64,000 bases of DNA from Pseudomonas chlororaphis subsp. aurantiaca (GCF_013466605.1 NZ_CP059162.1:5766001-5830000); one strand, 5' to 3'; shown: positions 35,054 through 44,290, counted from the stretch's first letter. Program-made: numbers and translations. Notes: generated by a model from the letters alone, not told the origin.

Positions 35054-38000
35054 TCAGTCGCTCAGCAGGTCTTGCAGCTCCTGTTCTTCTTCCTTGCGGT
35101 GCGCCCAGTGGTACAGCGCCGGCAGCACCAGCAGGGTCAGGGCGGTGGAAGAGATGATGCCGCCGATGACCACGGTGGCCAGCGGCCGTTGCACTTCGGC
35201 GCCGGTGCCGGTGGCCAGGGCCATGGGGATGAACCCCAGGGACGCCACCAGCGCGGTCATCAACACTGGGCGCAAGCGGGTCAGCGCACCTTCGTTGACC
35301 GCCGCCGCGAGCATCCGCCCTTCTTCGCGCAGGTTGCGGATAAAGGCGATCATCACCAGGCCGTTGAGCACCGCCACCCCCGACAGCGCGATGAAACCCA
35401 CACCCGCCGAGATCGACAGCGGGATGTCGCGCAGCCACAGGGCCATGATCCCGCCGGTCAGGGCGAAGGGAATCCCGGTGAACACCAGCAGCCCGTCCTT
35501 GAGGTTGTTGAACATCATGAACAACAGGCCGAACACCAGCAGCAGCGCCACCGGCACCACGATCTCCAGGCGCTTGGAGGCTTCCTGCAACTGCTCGAAC
35601 TGCCCCCCCCAGGTGATCCAGTAGCCGGTCGGGATCTTCACCTGGTCGCCGATGGCTCGGGTCGCCTCTTCGACGAAGGAGCCCATGTCGCGGCCGCGCA
35701 CATTGGCGCTGACGATCACCAGGCGCTTGCCGTTCTCGCGGCTGACTTGCGCCGGGCCGAGCACCAGGTCGACGCTGGCGACTTCCGAGAGGGCGATGAA
35801 ACCCAGCTGCCCGTTGACACTGCCCGCGGCCGCCGCCACCGGAATCAGCAGGCGCGACAGCCCGTCGATATCGGTGCGCTGGGCATCGGACATGCGCACC
35901 AGCATGTCGAAGCGCCGGTCGCCCTCGTACAGGATGCCCGCCTTGCGCCCGCCCACGGCAATCGCCACGGCGTCCTGCACATCGCCGACGTTGAGGCCAA
36001 AACGCGCCGCCTTGTCGCGGTCGACATTCACCGTCAGCACCGGCAGGCCGGTGGTCTGCTGCACCTTCACTTCGGCGGCGCCGTCGATCTTCTGCAAGGT
36101 CTGCGAAATCTCTTCGGCGGTCTTGTTCAGCCGCTCCATGTCATCGCCGAAGACCTTCACCGCGACATCGCTGCGCACCCCGGAAATCAGTTCGTTGAAG
36201 CGCAGCTGGATCGGTTGCGACAGCTCGTAGACGTTGCCTGGCAAGCTGTTGCCGACCCGTTCGATGTCGGCAATGATCGCCTCGCGCGACTTGCCCGGGT
36301 CTGGCCATTGCTCCTTGGGCTTGAGCATCAGGTAGGCATCGGAGATGTTCGGCGGCATCACGTCCGAGGCGATCTCGGCGGTGCCGGTGCGGGCGAATAC
36401 CCGCTCGATTTCCGGGATCTGCGCCAGCAGGGTTTTCTCCAGGGTCTTCTGCATTTCTACCGACTGGGTGAGGCTGGCGTCGGGCACGCGCATTGCCTGC
36501 TGGGCGAAGTCGCCTTCGCTGAGGCTGGGGATGAACTCACTGCCCATGCGACTGGCCACCAGGCCCGAAACCAGCACACTGAGGAAGGCCAGGGCAAAGG
36601 CCAGGGCACGATGGCTGATCACCCAGCGCAGCACCGGCTCGTAGCCACGGCGGGCGCTGCGCATGACGAAGTTTTCTTCCTCCTTGACCTTGCCGGTGAC
36701 GAACAGCGCGATCGCCGCCGGGACAAAAGTCACCGAGAGGATCATCGCCCCCAGAAGGGCTATCACCACGGTGAAGGCCATCGGGTGGAACATCTTCCCG
36801 GCCACCCCGGACAGGGCAAAGATCGGCAGGTACACCACCATGATGATCAGTTGCCCGTAGATCAGCGCCCGGCGTGCCTCCTTGGCCGCGGCGAAGACTT
36901 CGTGCAGGCGTTCGGAACGCGTAAGCATGCGTCCGTGGTGCTGCTGGGCATGGGCCAGGCGGCGGATGGCGTTCTCGACGATCACCACCGCGCCGTCGAC
37001 GATGATCCCGAAGTCCAGCGCGCCGAGGCTCATCAAGTTGGCGCTGACCTTGTTGGTGAACATGCCGGTGAAGGTGAACAGCATGGCCAGCGGGATCACC
37101 ATGGCGGTGATCAGCGCGGCGCGGATATTGCCCAGGAACAAAAACAGAATGGCGATGACCAGCAGCGCGCCTTCGATGAGGTTTTTCTTCACCGTGGCCA
37201 CGGCCTTGTCCACCAGGTTGGTGCGGTCGTACACGGTGACTGCAGTCACGCCCTTGGGCAGCGAGCGATTGATCTCGGCGAGCTTTTCCGCCACCACCCG
37301 GGACACCGTGCGGCTGTTTTCCCCCACCAGCATGAACACCGTGCCGAGCACCACTTCGCGACCGTTCTCGGTGGCCGCGCCGGTGCGCAGCTCACGGCCG
37401 ATGTCCACGGTGGCCACGTTGCTGACGCGGATCGGCGTGCCGTCCACGGTGTTGATCACGATATTGGCAATGTCCTCGATGGACTTGACCTGCCCCGGAG
37501 CGCGGATCAGCAACTGCTGGCCGTTGCGCTCGATGTAGCCGGCGCCGACGTTGGCGTTGTTACGGTCCAGGGCGGTCATCAGGTCGCTCAGGGTCAGGTT
37601 GTAGGCCGCCAGGCGCCTGGGGTCCGGGGCAATCTGATAGAGCTTGGCGAAACCGCCGATGGTGTTGATCTCGGCCACTCCCGGCACGTTGCGCAACTGC
37701 GGGGCGATGAGCCAGTCCTGGATTACCCGCAGGTCGGTCGGGGTATAGGCCGTGCCGTCTTCCTTGAGCGCGCCCGGCTCGGCTTCCACCGTCCAGAAGA
37801 AGATCTCGCCGAGGCCGGTGGAGATCGGCCCCATGCTCGCCTCCACGCCTTCGGGCAGCTGTTCGCGGGCCACTTGCAGGCGTTCGTTGACCAATTGCCG
37901 GGCGAAGTACAGGTCGGTGCCTTCCTTGAAGATCACCGTCACCTGGGACAGGCCCGAGCGCGAGGTCGAGCGGGTCTGCTCCAGGCCCGGCAGGCCCGCC

Positions 38001-38218
38001 ATGGCCACTTCCACCGGATAGGTGATGCGCTGCTCGGTCTCCAGCGGCGAGTAGCCGGGCATGCTGGCGTTGACCTGGACCTGCACGTTAGTGATGTCCG
38101 GCACCGCGTCGATCGGCAGTTTCTGGTAGCTGCCGACGCCCACCGCGGCCATCAGCAGCACCGCCAGCAGCACGATGATGCGCTGCTCGATGGCGAATTG
38201 AATGATGCGTTCAAACAT
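35054..38218 (-). CDS. czcA: CzcA, heavy-metal RND efflux pump
   Basis: A 1054-residue inner-membrane RND transporter of the HME (CzcA/CusA) group, which drives Zn/Co/Cd export across both membranes with proton-motive force. The proton/metal motif in TM4 reads GALDFGIIVDGAVVIVEN: Asp402, Asp408 and Glu415 at exactly the positions described in CzcA. Other blocks: PDITNVQVQVNASMPGYSPL at the N-terminus, ANLMSLGALDFG, and RPVLMTALVASLGFIPMALA near the end. It is the last gene of czcC-(small ORF)-czcB-czcA. Zn/Co/Cd specificity rather than Cu/Ag is inferred from the DFG(I/I)VDG type. Confidence 0.95.
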   Translation of the reverse strand: MFERIIQFAIEQRIIVLLAVLLMAAVGVGSYQKLPIDAVPDITNVQVQVNASMPGYSPLETEQRITYPVEVAMAGLPGLEQTRSTSRSGLSQVTVIFKEGTDLYFARQLVNERLQVAREQLPEGVEASMGPISTGLGEIFFWTVEAEPGALKEDGTAYTPTDLRVIQDWLIAPQLRNVPGVAEINTIGGFAKLYQIAPDPRRLAAYNLTLSDLMTALDRNNANVGAGYIERNGQQLLIRAPGQVKSIEDIANIVINTVDGTPIRVSNVATVDIGRELRTGAATENGREVVLGTVFMLVGENSRTVSRVVAEKLAEINRSLPKGVTAVTVYDRTNLVDKAVATVKKNLIEGALLVIAILFLFLGNIRAALITAMVIPLAMLFTFTGMFTNKVSANLMSLGALDFGIIVDGAVVIVENAIRRLAHAQQHHGRMLTRSERLHEVFAAAKEARRALIYGQLIIMVVYLPIFALSGVAGKMFHPMAFTVVIALLGAMILSVTFVPAAIALFVTGKVKEEENFVMRSARRGYEPVLRWVISHRALAFALAFLSVLVSGLVASRMGSEFIPSLSEGDFAQQAMRVPDASLTQSVEMQKTLEKTLLAQIPEIERVFARTGTAEIASDVMPPNISDAYLMLKPKEQWPDPGKSREAIIADIERVGNSLPGNVYELSQPIQLRFNELISGVRSDVAVKVFGDDMERLNKTAEEISQTLQKIDGAAEVKVQQTTGLPVLTVNVDRDKAARFGLNVGDVQDAVAIAVGGRKAGILYEGDRRFDMLVRMSDAQRTDIDGLSRLLIPVAAAAGSVNGQLGFIALSEVASVDLVLGPAQVSRENGKRLVIVSANVRGRDMGSFVEEATRAIGDQVKIPTGYWITWGGQFEQLQEASKRLEIVVPVALLLVFGLLFMMFNNLKDGLLVFTGIPFALTGGIMALWLRDIPLSISAGVGFIALSGVAVLNGLVMIAFIRNLREEGRMLAAAVNEGALTRLRPVLMTALVASLGFIPMALATGTGAEVQRPLATVVIGGIISSTALTLLVLPALYHWAHRKEEEQELQDLLSD

Positions 38219-38256
38219 GGGAAGTCACTCTCCAGGAAAACACTCAATGAGGCGGA

Positions 38257-39489
38257 TCAATGGCCGTGCTCGGCCGAGCCTTTGCCCAGTTCGGACTTGA
38301 GGATGAAGCTGCCGGAGGTCGCCACCTGGGCTCCGGCCGGCAAGCCTTCGCGGATCTCGACGAAGCCGCCTTCGCTGCCGCCCAGCACCACGGGCGTGGC
38401 CTGGAAACCGTCGGCGACGCGCACGAACACCGAAGGCTTGTCCTCCACGGTCTGGATTGCCTCTTGCGGCACGGTGACACCGGCCTGGTAGGTGTCGGTC
38501 GCCACCTGCACCGAGACGAAAAGCCCCGGCCGCCAGGCGTCGTCCGGGTTGGGCACCGTGACCCGCACCGTGGCGGTCCGGGTCTGCTCGCCCAGCAGGC
38601 TGCCGACATAGGCCACCGTGCCCTGCACCTGGGTGCCCAGCTCGGTGGATTGCACCCGGACCGGCTTGCCCACCCGGACCTTGTTCAGGTCCTTGGGAAA
38701 CACGCCGAAGGTGACCCAGACCCGGGACAGGTCGGACAGGGTGAAGGCGGCGCTGGTCTCACCGACCACCTCGCCGACGCTCAGGTGTTTTTCCACCACC
38801 ACGCCGTCGAACGGCGCGCGCATCTCATAGCGGTTGCCGCCCGCCAGCACCGCGCTGCCACTCAGGGCATTCATCTTTTGCCGGGCGTTGTTCAGGGCGA
38901 TTTCGGCTTCCTGCAGGGTCTGGCGCGCCAGCAGGTAATCCTGCTCGGCGGAGATCTGGTCGACCCACAACTGGCGCTCGCGCTGGAAGGTGGTGCGCGC
39001 CAGCTCGACCCGGCGCTCGGCGGCGGCCAGTTCGCTGCGCTGGTCGGAGATCTGCTGGCTGGCGATCACCGCCAGCAGCTCGCCCTTCTTCACCGTCTGC
39101 CCGAGATTGACCGCCACCGACTCCACCACCCCGGCCGCGCGCGGCACGATGTGCGAGGTGCGGTCCTCGTCGAAGCGGATCTCCCCCGGCAGGGTCAGCA
39201 AGCTGCTGAGATTGCGCGGTGCGGCCGCGGCCAGTTGAATGTCGGCGGCCTTGATCTGCTCGGCGCTGAGTTCGACCTTGCCCTCTTCCTCGGCATGTCC
39301 CTCACCTTCCGATGGCCCCTCCTCACCTTCCTGATGTGCCTCGCCGTCCTTGTGCGTGTCCGCCTTGGCCGCGGGTTTCGCCTGCGCGGCCACCGGCGCC
39401 CCCTGGAACAGGTCCTGCCACATCAACCCGGCCACGCCGAGCGCGACCGCCACGGCCAATGCCAGGGCTGTGCTTCGTTTCTTGTCCAT
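38257..39489 (-). CDS. czcB: CzcB, membrane fusion protein of the heavy-metal pump
   Basis: A 410-residue periplasmic adaptor that links CzcA to CzcC. An N-terminal membrane anchor (ALALAVAVALGVAGLMW) is followed by a His/Glu-rich stretch at residues about 32-60 (KADTHKDGEAHQEGEEGPSE), likely to bind metal. Then come the HlyD/barrel-sandwich segments (LLTLPGEIRFDEDRTSHIVP, AGVVESVAVNLGQTVKKGEL, EMRAPFDGVVVEKHLSVGEV) and a C-terminal GSAEHGH. ATG 39489 has aggag 6 bases upstream. czcA starts 38 bases downstream. Confidence 0.93.
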   Translation of the reverse strand: MDKKRSTALALAVAVALGVAGLMWQDLFQGAPVAAQAKPAAKADTHKDGEAHQEGEEGPSEGEGHAEEEGKVELSAEQIKAADIQLAAAAPRNLSSLLTLPGEIRFDEDRTSHIVPRAAGVVESVAVNLGQTVKKGELLAVIASQQISDQRSELAAAERRVELARTTFQRERQLWVDQISAEQDYLLARQTLQEAEIALNNARQKMNALSGSAVLAGGNRYEMRAPFDGVVVEKHLSVGEVVGETSAAFTLSDLSRVWVTFGVFPKDLNKVRVGKPVRVQSTELGTQVQGTVAYVGSLLGEQTRTATVRVTVPNPDDAWRPGLFVSVQVATDTYQAGVTVPQEAIQTVEDKPSVFVRVADGFQATPVVLGGSEGGFVEIREGLPAGAQVATSGSFILKSELGKGSAEHGH

Positions 39490-39539
39490 GAATGCTCCTG
39501 AAAAAATCGACTCGACACGCCATCCGGTAAACCGGCGCG

Positions 39540-39692
39540 TCACGAGGTCTGTGGAAAAAAGAAGTCGCCGAGCGCCCGATGCAACTCATGCAGGCACCAG
39601 TGGGACGAGCCCTCCTCGGCCCGGACCGGCACGCTGCAGTCCACGAGCAGCAGCCCGCCCAGGCACAGCAGGACGAACAATGCGGTTCTCAC
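39540..39692 (-). CDS. Small secreted protein between czcC and czcB, translationally coupled
   Basis: GTG 39692 overlaps the czcC stop by 3 bases (gtga) and opens a 50-residue frame. It has a signal-peptide-like N-terminus (ALFVLLCLGGLLLVDCSVPV then RA, residues 4-25), and a short mature part EEGSSHWCLHELHRALGDFF, with Cys and two His near CLHELH. Codon use fits the strand. It might be a lipoprotein or small metal-binding periplasmic peptide. It has no clear relation to CzcI. Too short to be sure it is expressed. Confidence 0.5.
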   Translation of the reverse strand: MRTALFVLLCLGGLLLVDCSVPVRAEEGSSHWCLHELHRALGDFFFPQTS

Positions 39693-40954
39693 AGCGTGCG
39701 ATCGGGGCCGGCGAGATCGCCGTAGATGCGCTCGATGCGCACCCAGGCGTCGGTGGACTGGGCCACCGCGGCGATGTACTGGGTGCGGGCGCTGATCAGC
39801 GTGCGCTGGGCGTCGAGCACCTCGATAAAGTTGAACTTGCCCATCTCGAAGCCGCGGGTGGCGGTGTCCACGGCGTTTTGCGCCGCCGGCAGAATCACCT
39901 GGTTGAACGACTGCACTTCGTTGCTGGCAGTGCTCCACTGATCGAGCGCCAGCTTGGTTTCGCTGCGCAGGCGCAGCTCCGCGGCGTTGCGCAAGTCCCG
40001 GGCCTGATCGGCGCGGCGCGCCGCCGACAGCACGTTGCCCTGGTTGCGGTTGAACAGCGGAATAGGCATCGACACCCCGACCAGGTTGACCCGCTCACGC
40101 ACGCTGGCGTCGTACTGGCTGCCCACGCTGATATCGAGGTCGGGAATACGCTGGGCCTTTTCCAGCCCCAGGGATGCTTCGCGCTGCACCACCTGCATCT
40201 CCGCCAAACGCAATTCGGTGGTCTGTTGCAGACGCGCCAACAATTGCGCCGAAGGCGGCAGAGAGGGCAGCCCGCTGGCCGGCTCCGCGACGGCGCTGAA
40301 GTCGGTGGTGGCCGCGCCGGTCACGGTCGCCAGTTGCCGATAGGCATTGGCCCGGTCCATCTCGGCCCGGCTCAGTTCCAGGCGCACTTCCGAGAGCTGG
40401 ACCTGGGCGCGGGTGGCTTCCACGGGCGAGGCCTTGCCCGCGCTCACCCGCCCCTTGGCCACCGTCAGCCCGCGCTCGGCCAGGGCCAGGGAGCGGCCGG
40501 CCAGGTCGCTGCGTTCCTGGGCACGCAAGGCGCCGTAAAAGGCCGCGATCACATCGGCGCGCAGCTGGTTGCGCTGGCGCTCCAGCTCCAGCGCCGCGGC
40601 GTCCTGGGCACGGCTGGCAACATCGATGCGCGCCCCGCGCTTGCCGCCCAGTTCCAGGGTCTGGCTGAGCTTGACGGTGGTGGTGCGCGAGCTGCGGCGG
40701 GTGTCCTCGGCGTCCCAGGACAACACCGGATTGGGGATCAGCCCGGCCTGCTGTCGACCGCCCTGGGCGATATCGATTTCCCAGCGCGCGGCCGCCAGCT
40801 CGGGGTTGTTGGCAAAGGCACTTGCCAGGGCGTTGTCGAGGCTCAGCACCCGGCCCTCGGCTGCCTCGGCTTCCTGCAGCGAGGCACTGGCCAACAACAG
40901 GACGCCGGACAATACCCCGACTATCCAGGCAAGTTTTTTAATAGTGGTTGGCAT
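39689..40954 (-). CDS. czcC: CzcC, outer-membrane channel of the heavy-metal pump
   Basis: A 421-residue TolC-like outer-membrane efflux protein that completes the Czc complex. It has a signal peptide (residues about 1-32, KKLAWIVGVLSGVLLLASAS) and two OEP repeats with amphipathic helices (LSLDNALASAFANNPELAAA, SQTLELGGKRGARIDVASRA, FNRNQGNVLSAARRADQARD, GKFNFIEVLDAQRTLISART). ATG 40954 was chosen: it gives MPTTIKKLAW at the head of the signal peptide, while the frame further upstream reads as non-coding. It is the first gene of the czc operon. Confidence 0.93.
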   Translation of the reverse strand: MPTTIKKLAWIVGVLSGVLLLASASLQEAEAAEGRVLSLDNALASAFANNPELAAARWEIDIAQGGRQQAGLIPNPVLSWDAEDTRRSSRTTTVKLSQTLELGGKRGARIDVASRAQDAAALELERQRNQLRADVIAAFYGALRAQERSDLAGRSLALAERGLTVAKGRVSAGKASPVEATRAQVQLSEVRLELSRAEMDRANAYRQLATVTGAATTDFSAVAEPASGLPSLPPSAQLLARLQQTTELRLAEMQVVQREASLGLEKAQRIPDLDISVGSQYDASVRERVNLVGVSMPIPLFNRNQGNVLSAARRADQARDLRNAAELRLRSETKLALDQWSTASNEVQSFNQVILPAAQNAVDTATRGFEMGKFNFIEVLDAQRTLISARTQYIAAVAQSTDAWVRIERIYGDLAGPDRTL

Positions 40955-41356
40955 AACGCTTTCTGGCCCCTTACCGGTACAGAGTGACGGCAGAGGCTGG
41001 ACGGCGCGAGGAAGTTGAACCGGCACGACGCATCCACACTCCACCCATAAAACAACTAACAGGTGAGTATTTAGTGCCGGCCAAATGTAGCCCTCGGTAC
41101 TTATCGACAGGGTGGCGCAAAGATTACAAATCCGTTAGCAAGCGCTCTGCCACGGGCTTGTGTATTAACATCCGGGCCAACGACCCGAGGGCAAGTGCAA
41201 TAAACCAACAACTTGAAATATAGAGAAACAACTTCTCCTCGCACGACACTTAGAAAGTTTTAAATCAAGAACTTTGAAAGTTGAATCATCCAGCCCGTTA
41301 CTTCCAAAGAAGTTATTGGACTTCCCCACTGTATTAAACACCGAGGCTAATTCAGC
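40955..41356. promoter_or_regulatory. Divergent control region between czcC and czcR
   Basis: 402 bases without a gene, AT-rich for this genome, between the divergent czcCBA operon and the response regulator gene. aacttt-g-aaagtt (41270-41282) is a perfect dyad, and related tagaaagtttt lies at 41251-41261, a pattern of repeated half-sites that could bind CzcR. Other AT-rich stretches (tagtgccggccaaatgtagc is GC-rich by contrast) mark likely promoters near 41040-41070 and 41310-41345. Confidence 0.5.
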
Positions 41357-42031
41357 ATGCGCATTCTGGTGATCGAGGATGAACCGAAAACCGCCGACTA
41401 CTTGCATCAGGGATTGAGCGAAAGCGGCTACGTCGTCGATTGCGCCAGCAACGGCGCCGACGGCCTGCACCTGACCCGCCAGCACGCCTACGACCTGGTG
41501 ATTCTCGACGTCAATCTGCCGGAGCTGGACGGTTGGGGCGTGCTGCAGCGCATTCGCCAGAACAGCAATACGCGGATCATGATGCTTACCGCCCAGGGGC
41601 GCCTGGTGGACCGGATCAAGGGCCTGGACCTGGGCGCCGACGATTACCTGGTCAAGCCATTCGAGTTCCCCGAGTTGCTGGCGCGGGTGCGCAGCCTGTT
41701 GCGGCGCAGCGAGCAGTCGCCAACCCCCGACGTGCTGCGGGTGGCCGACCTGGAACTGGACCAGGGCCGCCACCGGGCGTTTCGCGGTAACCAGCGCATC
41801 GACCTGACCACCAAGGAGTTCGCCCTGCTGCACCTGCTGATGCGCCAGAGCGGTGTGGTGCTGTCGCGGACCCAGATCATCTCGTTCGTGTGGGACATGA
41901 ACTTCGATTGCGACACCAATGTGGTGGAAGTCTCGATCCGCCGCCTGCGGGCCAAGATCGACGACCCGTTCGAGAGCAAGCTGATCCACACCCTGCGCGG
42001 CGTCGGCTACGTGCTCGAAGAGCGCGACTGA
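41357..42031 (+). CDS. czcR: CzcR/CopR-like heavy-metal response regulator
   Basis: A 224-residue OmpR-class regulator. Receiver domain: acidic pair in [20 protein letters not shown], phospho-acceptor Asp51 in [14 protein letters not shown], and Lys in [20 protein letters not shown]. The winged-helix part has [40 protein letters not shown] and [13 protein letters not shown]. IrlR/CopR/CzcR-like by its motifs. It is divergent from czcC. No histidine kinase gene follows, only a repeat and a CDF transporter. Confidence 0.9.
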   Translation: MRILVIEDEPKTADYLHQGLSESGYVVDCASNGADGLHLTRQHAYDLVILDVNLPELDGWGVLQRIRQNSNTRIMMLTAQGRLVDRIKGLDLGADDYLVKPFEFPELLARVRSLLRRSEQSPTPDVLRVADLELDQGRHRAFRGNQRIDLTTKEFALLHLLMRQSGVVLSRTQIISFVWDMNFDCDTNVVEVSIRRLRAKIDDPFESKLIHTLRGVGYVLEERD

Positions 42032-42036
42032 CGGCA

Positions 42037-42108
42037 CTCCTGCGAGCTCAAGAGCAGCGCCCGCTTTGCAGGCGATCGCAGCCTCGCGGTGCTCGGCAGC
42101 GGCTACAG
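42037..42108. repeat. Half copy of family A repeat
   Basis: ctcctgcgagctcaagagca... to ...gctcggcagcggctacag matches the right part of 34877-34987 but lacks the left arm. It stands in the spacer between czcR and czcD-like gene. Confidence 0.75.
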
Positions 42109-42134
42109 GGTATGGAGCCCGATACGCCGGGGAA

Positions 42135-43040
42135 TCAATGAACGTGCTCTTCGTGCCCCTGTTCGTGAAAGCCCGCCTGTTCGACCTGGACCGTCACATG
42201 GGAGATATCGAAGCGCTCGTGCATCAGCTCGGTGACCTCGACGAGGATCTGCTGTTCGCTGCGCCGCCCCAGGTCGGCCACCAGGTGCGTGCTCATCACG
42301 TTCTTGCCGCTGGTCAGGGCCCACAGGTGCAGGTCGTGAACCTCGGTCACCCCGTCGATGGCGCGGATGCCCTGTTCGACCTCATCGATATCGATGCCGT
42401 CCGGCACGCCTTGCAGCAGTACGTTCATGCTCTCCCTGAGCAGCGTCCAGGTGCGCGGCAGCACCCAGAAACCGATGGCCGCGGCGACCAGCGAATCGAC
42501 CCAGCCCCAGCCGGTGTACATGATCACCAGTGCCGCGACGATCACACCGATGGAGCCGAGCATGTCGCTCCAGACTTCCAGGTAGGCGCCCTTGACGTTG
42601 AGGCTTTCGGCGCTCGCCGAGGCCAGCAGGCGCATGGAGATCAGGTTGACGATCAGCCCCAGCACCGCGATCACCAGCATGCCCATGGACTGGATTTCCG
42701 CCGGCGCGGACAGGCGCTGCCAGGCCTCGAACAGGATGTAGAAGGCAACCACGAACAACAGGATGGCGTTGAACGCCGCGGCGAGAATTTCGAAACGCGC
42801 ATAACCGAAGGTGCGCTTGCGATCGGCCGCGCGCTTGCCGACCTGGATCGCCACCAGAGAGATCGTCAGCGCCAATGCGTCGGTCATCATGTGGGCGGCA
42901 TCGGACAGCAGCGCCAGGCTGCCGGTGATAAAGGCGCCGATCACCTCGGCGATCATGAAACTGCCGGTCAGCCCCAAGGCCATCCATAACGTGCGTTCGT
43001 GTCCGGCCCGAACCTGTCCGTGACTGTGCCCTGCGCCCAT
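42135..43040 (-). CDS. czcD: CzcD-like cation diffusion facilitator
   Basis: A 301-residue zinc/cobalt/cadmium exporter of the inner membrane. A His-rich start (MGAGHSHGQVRAGHERTL) precedes six membrane segments. The CDF metal sites are seen in TM2 (LLSDAAHMMTDALALTISLV, HxxxD) and TM5 (YLEVWSDMLGSIGVIVAALV, with DxxxD-like). A C-terminal domain with EVHDLHLWALTSGKNVMSTH and a closing HEQGHEEHVH binds metal in the cytoplasm. ATG 43040 was chosen because it gives the CDF start. Convergent with czcR; it completes a metal-efflux cluster. Confidence 0.93.
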   Translation of the reverse strand: MGAGHSHGQVRAGHERTLWMALGLTGSFMIAEVIGAFITGSLALLSDAAHMMTDALALTISLVAIQVGKRAADRKRTFGYARFEILAAAFNAILLFVVAFYILFEAWQRLSAPAEIQSMGMLVIAVLGLIVNLISMRLLASASAESLNVKGAYLEVWSDMLGSIGVIVAALVIMYTGWGWVDSLVAAAIGFWVLPRTWTLLRESMNVLLQGVPDGIDIDEVEQGIRAIDGVTEVHDLHLWALTSGKNVMSTHLVADLGRRSEQQILVEVTELMHERFDISHVTVQVEQAGFHEQGHEEHVH

Positions 43041-43157
43041 GAAAGCCCCCGCCTGTGAAAATCGTCGTGGCTGATGATAGCCGGCCTGGGCAGCGTACCC
43101 CGGCAAAATGACGCAATGGTCATGTCGCTGCCATCTGACCGTTATACGTAACGGCTT

Positions 43158-43706
43158 TCAGCGCCCCAGCCGCGCCATCACCGCGAGCATGCCCGGGCGC
43201 TGGGCGGCCCATTCCTCGCGGGTGATGCCGAGCAGCATCACATCGATGCGCTGGCCGTCCTTCTCGACGTTCTGCCGGCGCACGCCCTCGAGGGTGAAAC
43301 CGAACTTCTGGTGCAGGCGGATCACCGCCTGGTTCAGCGCCAGCACTTCGCAGTTGAGCTTTTCCAGGCCGGCCGCGCCAAAGGCATGATCAAGCAGCCA
43401 GAACTCCAACTGGCTGCCCAGGCCCTTGCCCTGCAAGCCGCTGTCCAGGTAGAAGGCCCAGTCGGCGCTCTTGTGCAGGGCATTGATCGCATTCAGCGAC
43501 ACCACACCGCAGGCGACTCCCTCTTGCAGCACCACGAACACTGACTGGCGCGGATTGCCCACCAACGAGTCGAGCCAGGCACGGTGCTCGGCCTCGGAAA
43601 TCTCGTGGGAGGTGTACATGTACTTGCGCACATCCGGCTGGTTGCGCAGCTCGCGCACACGCGCCTGCACCTGTGCGCAAGTTTCGAGTATCGGCACGAC
43701 CTGCAT
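43158..43706 (-). CDS. PseH-like GNAT acetyltransferase
   Basis: A 182-residue GNAT protein that resembles PseH, the UDP-4-amino-4,6-dideoxy-altrosamine N-acetyltransferase of pseudaminic acid synthesis: NQPDVRKYMYTSHEISEAEH, ADWAFYLDSGLQGKGLGSQL and LHQKFGFTLEGVRRQNVEKD fit that pattern. ATG 43706 gives MQVVPILETC. There are no pse/flagellar glycosylation genes nearby, so it could be a stand-alone acetyltransferase with a similar fold. Moderately sure of family, unsure of role. Confidence 0.65.
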   Translation of the reverse strand: MQVVPILETCAQVQARVRELRNQPDVRKYMYTSHEISEAEHRAWLDSLVGNPRQSVFVVLQEGVACGVVSLNAINALHKSADWAFYLDSGLQGKGLGSQLEFWLLDHAFGAAGLEKLNCEVLALNQAVIRLHQKFGFTLEGVRRQNVEKDGQRIDVMLLGITREEWAAQRPGMLAVMARLGR

Positions 43707-43768
43707 GCGGGGCTCCTGGTCTGAAACGGATGCCGCACAGCCTAGGGGCAACGGTGCCCGGCGGCAAT

Positions 43769-44290
43769 TCAAAAGATCCCGCTACCCGGCGCGGACTTGC
43801 GCCGGCGCAGTACATGCAGGCCCAGGCACACCAGGCTGGTGCCGAACGCCACGATCAATATGCCCTGCGGCGTCTCGCGCTCGCGGCGGCTGTCCAGGCA
43901 TTCCATGGCATTGGAGCATTGCGCGATGCACAGCTCCTCGCCATCGAGGGTGCAGCTCAGCACCGCATCGCGCAGGTAGGTGAAGTGCAGTGTCCGGCCC
44001 CGGAGCGGGTCATGGCCGGAGCGCAGGTAGGTGATGCCACGAACCACCTTGAGCCGGGTGTATTCGCCACTGTCCGCGTCCTCTATCAGCATCCCGCCAC
44101 GGTCGGCATACAGCACCTTGCCGCTGAGGGATTCGACGTTGGCACCGTCCAGCCCATAGTCGACAACGTTGAAGATCCACAGATGCAGCAGGGTCATGAA
44201 CAGACCAATGGCGAAGGACAACCACGCCGCCTGCAACAGCGGGGGCAGCGTGGAGAAATCACGCAGGGAACAAAGGACGGACCGGATCAA
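43769..44290 (-). CDS. Uncharacterised two-TMS membrane protein
   Basis: A 173-residue protein I do not recognise. It has a membrane segment near the N-terminus (WLSFAIGLFMTLLHLWIFNV, residues about 23-42) and one near the C-terminus (ILIVAFGTSLVCLGLHVL). The middle (residues about 50-140), likely periplasmic, holds beta-rich LYADRGGMLIEDADSGEYTR and a Cys cluster (LSCTLDGEELCIAQCSNAMEC, quoted in part as CIAQCSNAMEC). Start is TTG 44290 with ggag upstream; no ATG exists upstream. Expression is uncertain but codon use fits. Confidence 0.6.
   Translation of the reverse strand: MIRSVLCSLRDFSTLPPLLQAAWLSFAIGLFMTLLHLWIFNVVDYGLDGANVESLSGKVLYADRGGMLIEDADSGEYTRLKVVRGITYLRSGHDPLRGRTLHFTYLRDAVLSCTLDGEELCIAQCSNAMECLDSRRERETPQGILIVAFGTSLVCLGLHVLRRRKSAPGSGIF

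Noticed and set aside
35072..38491. An 1139-codon open frame on the plus strand opposite czcA
   Set aside because: Shadow of czcA with the same compositional cause. The product is a His/Asp/Gly-rich meaningless string without domains.
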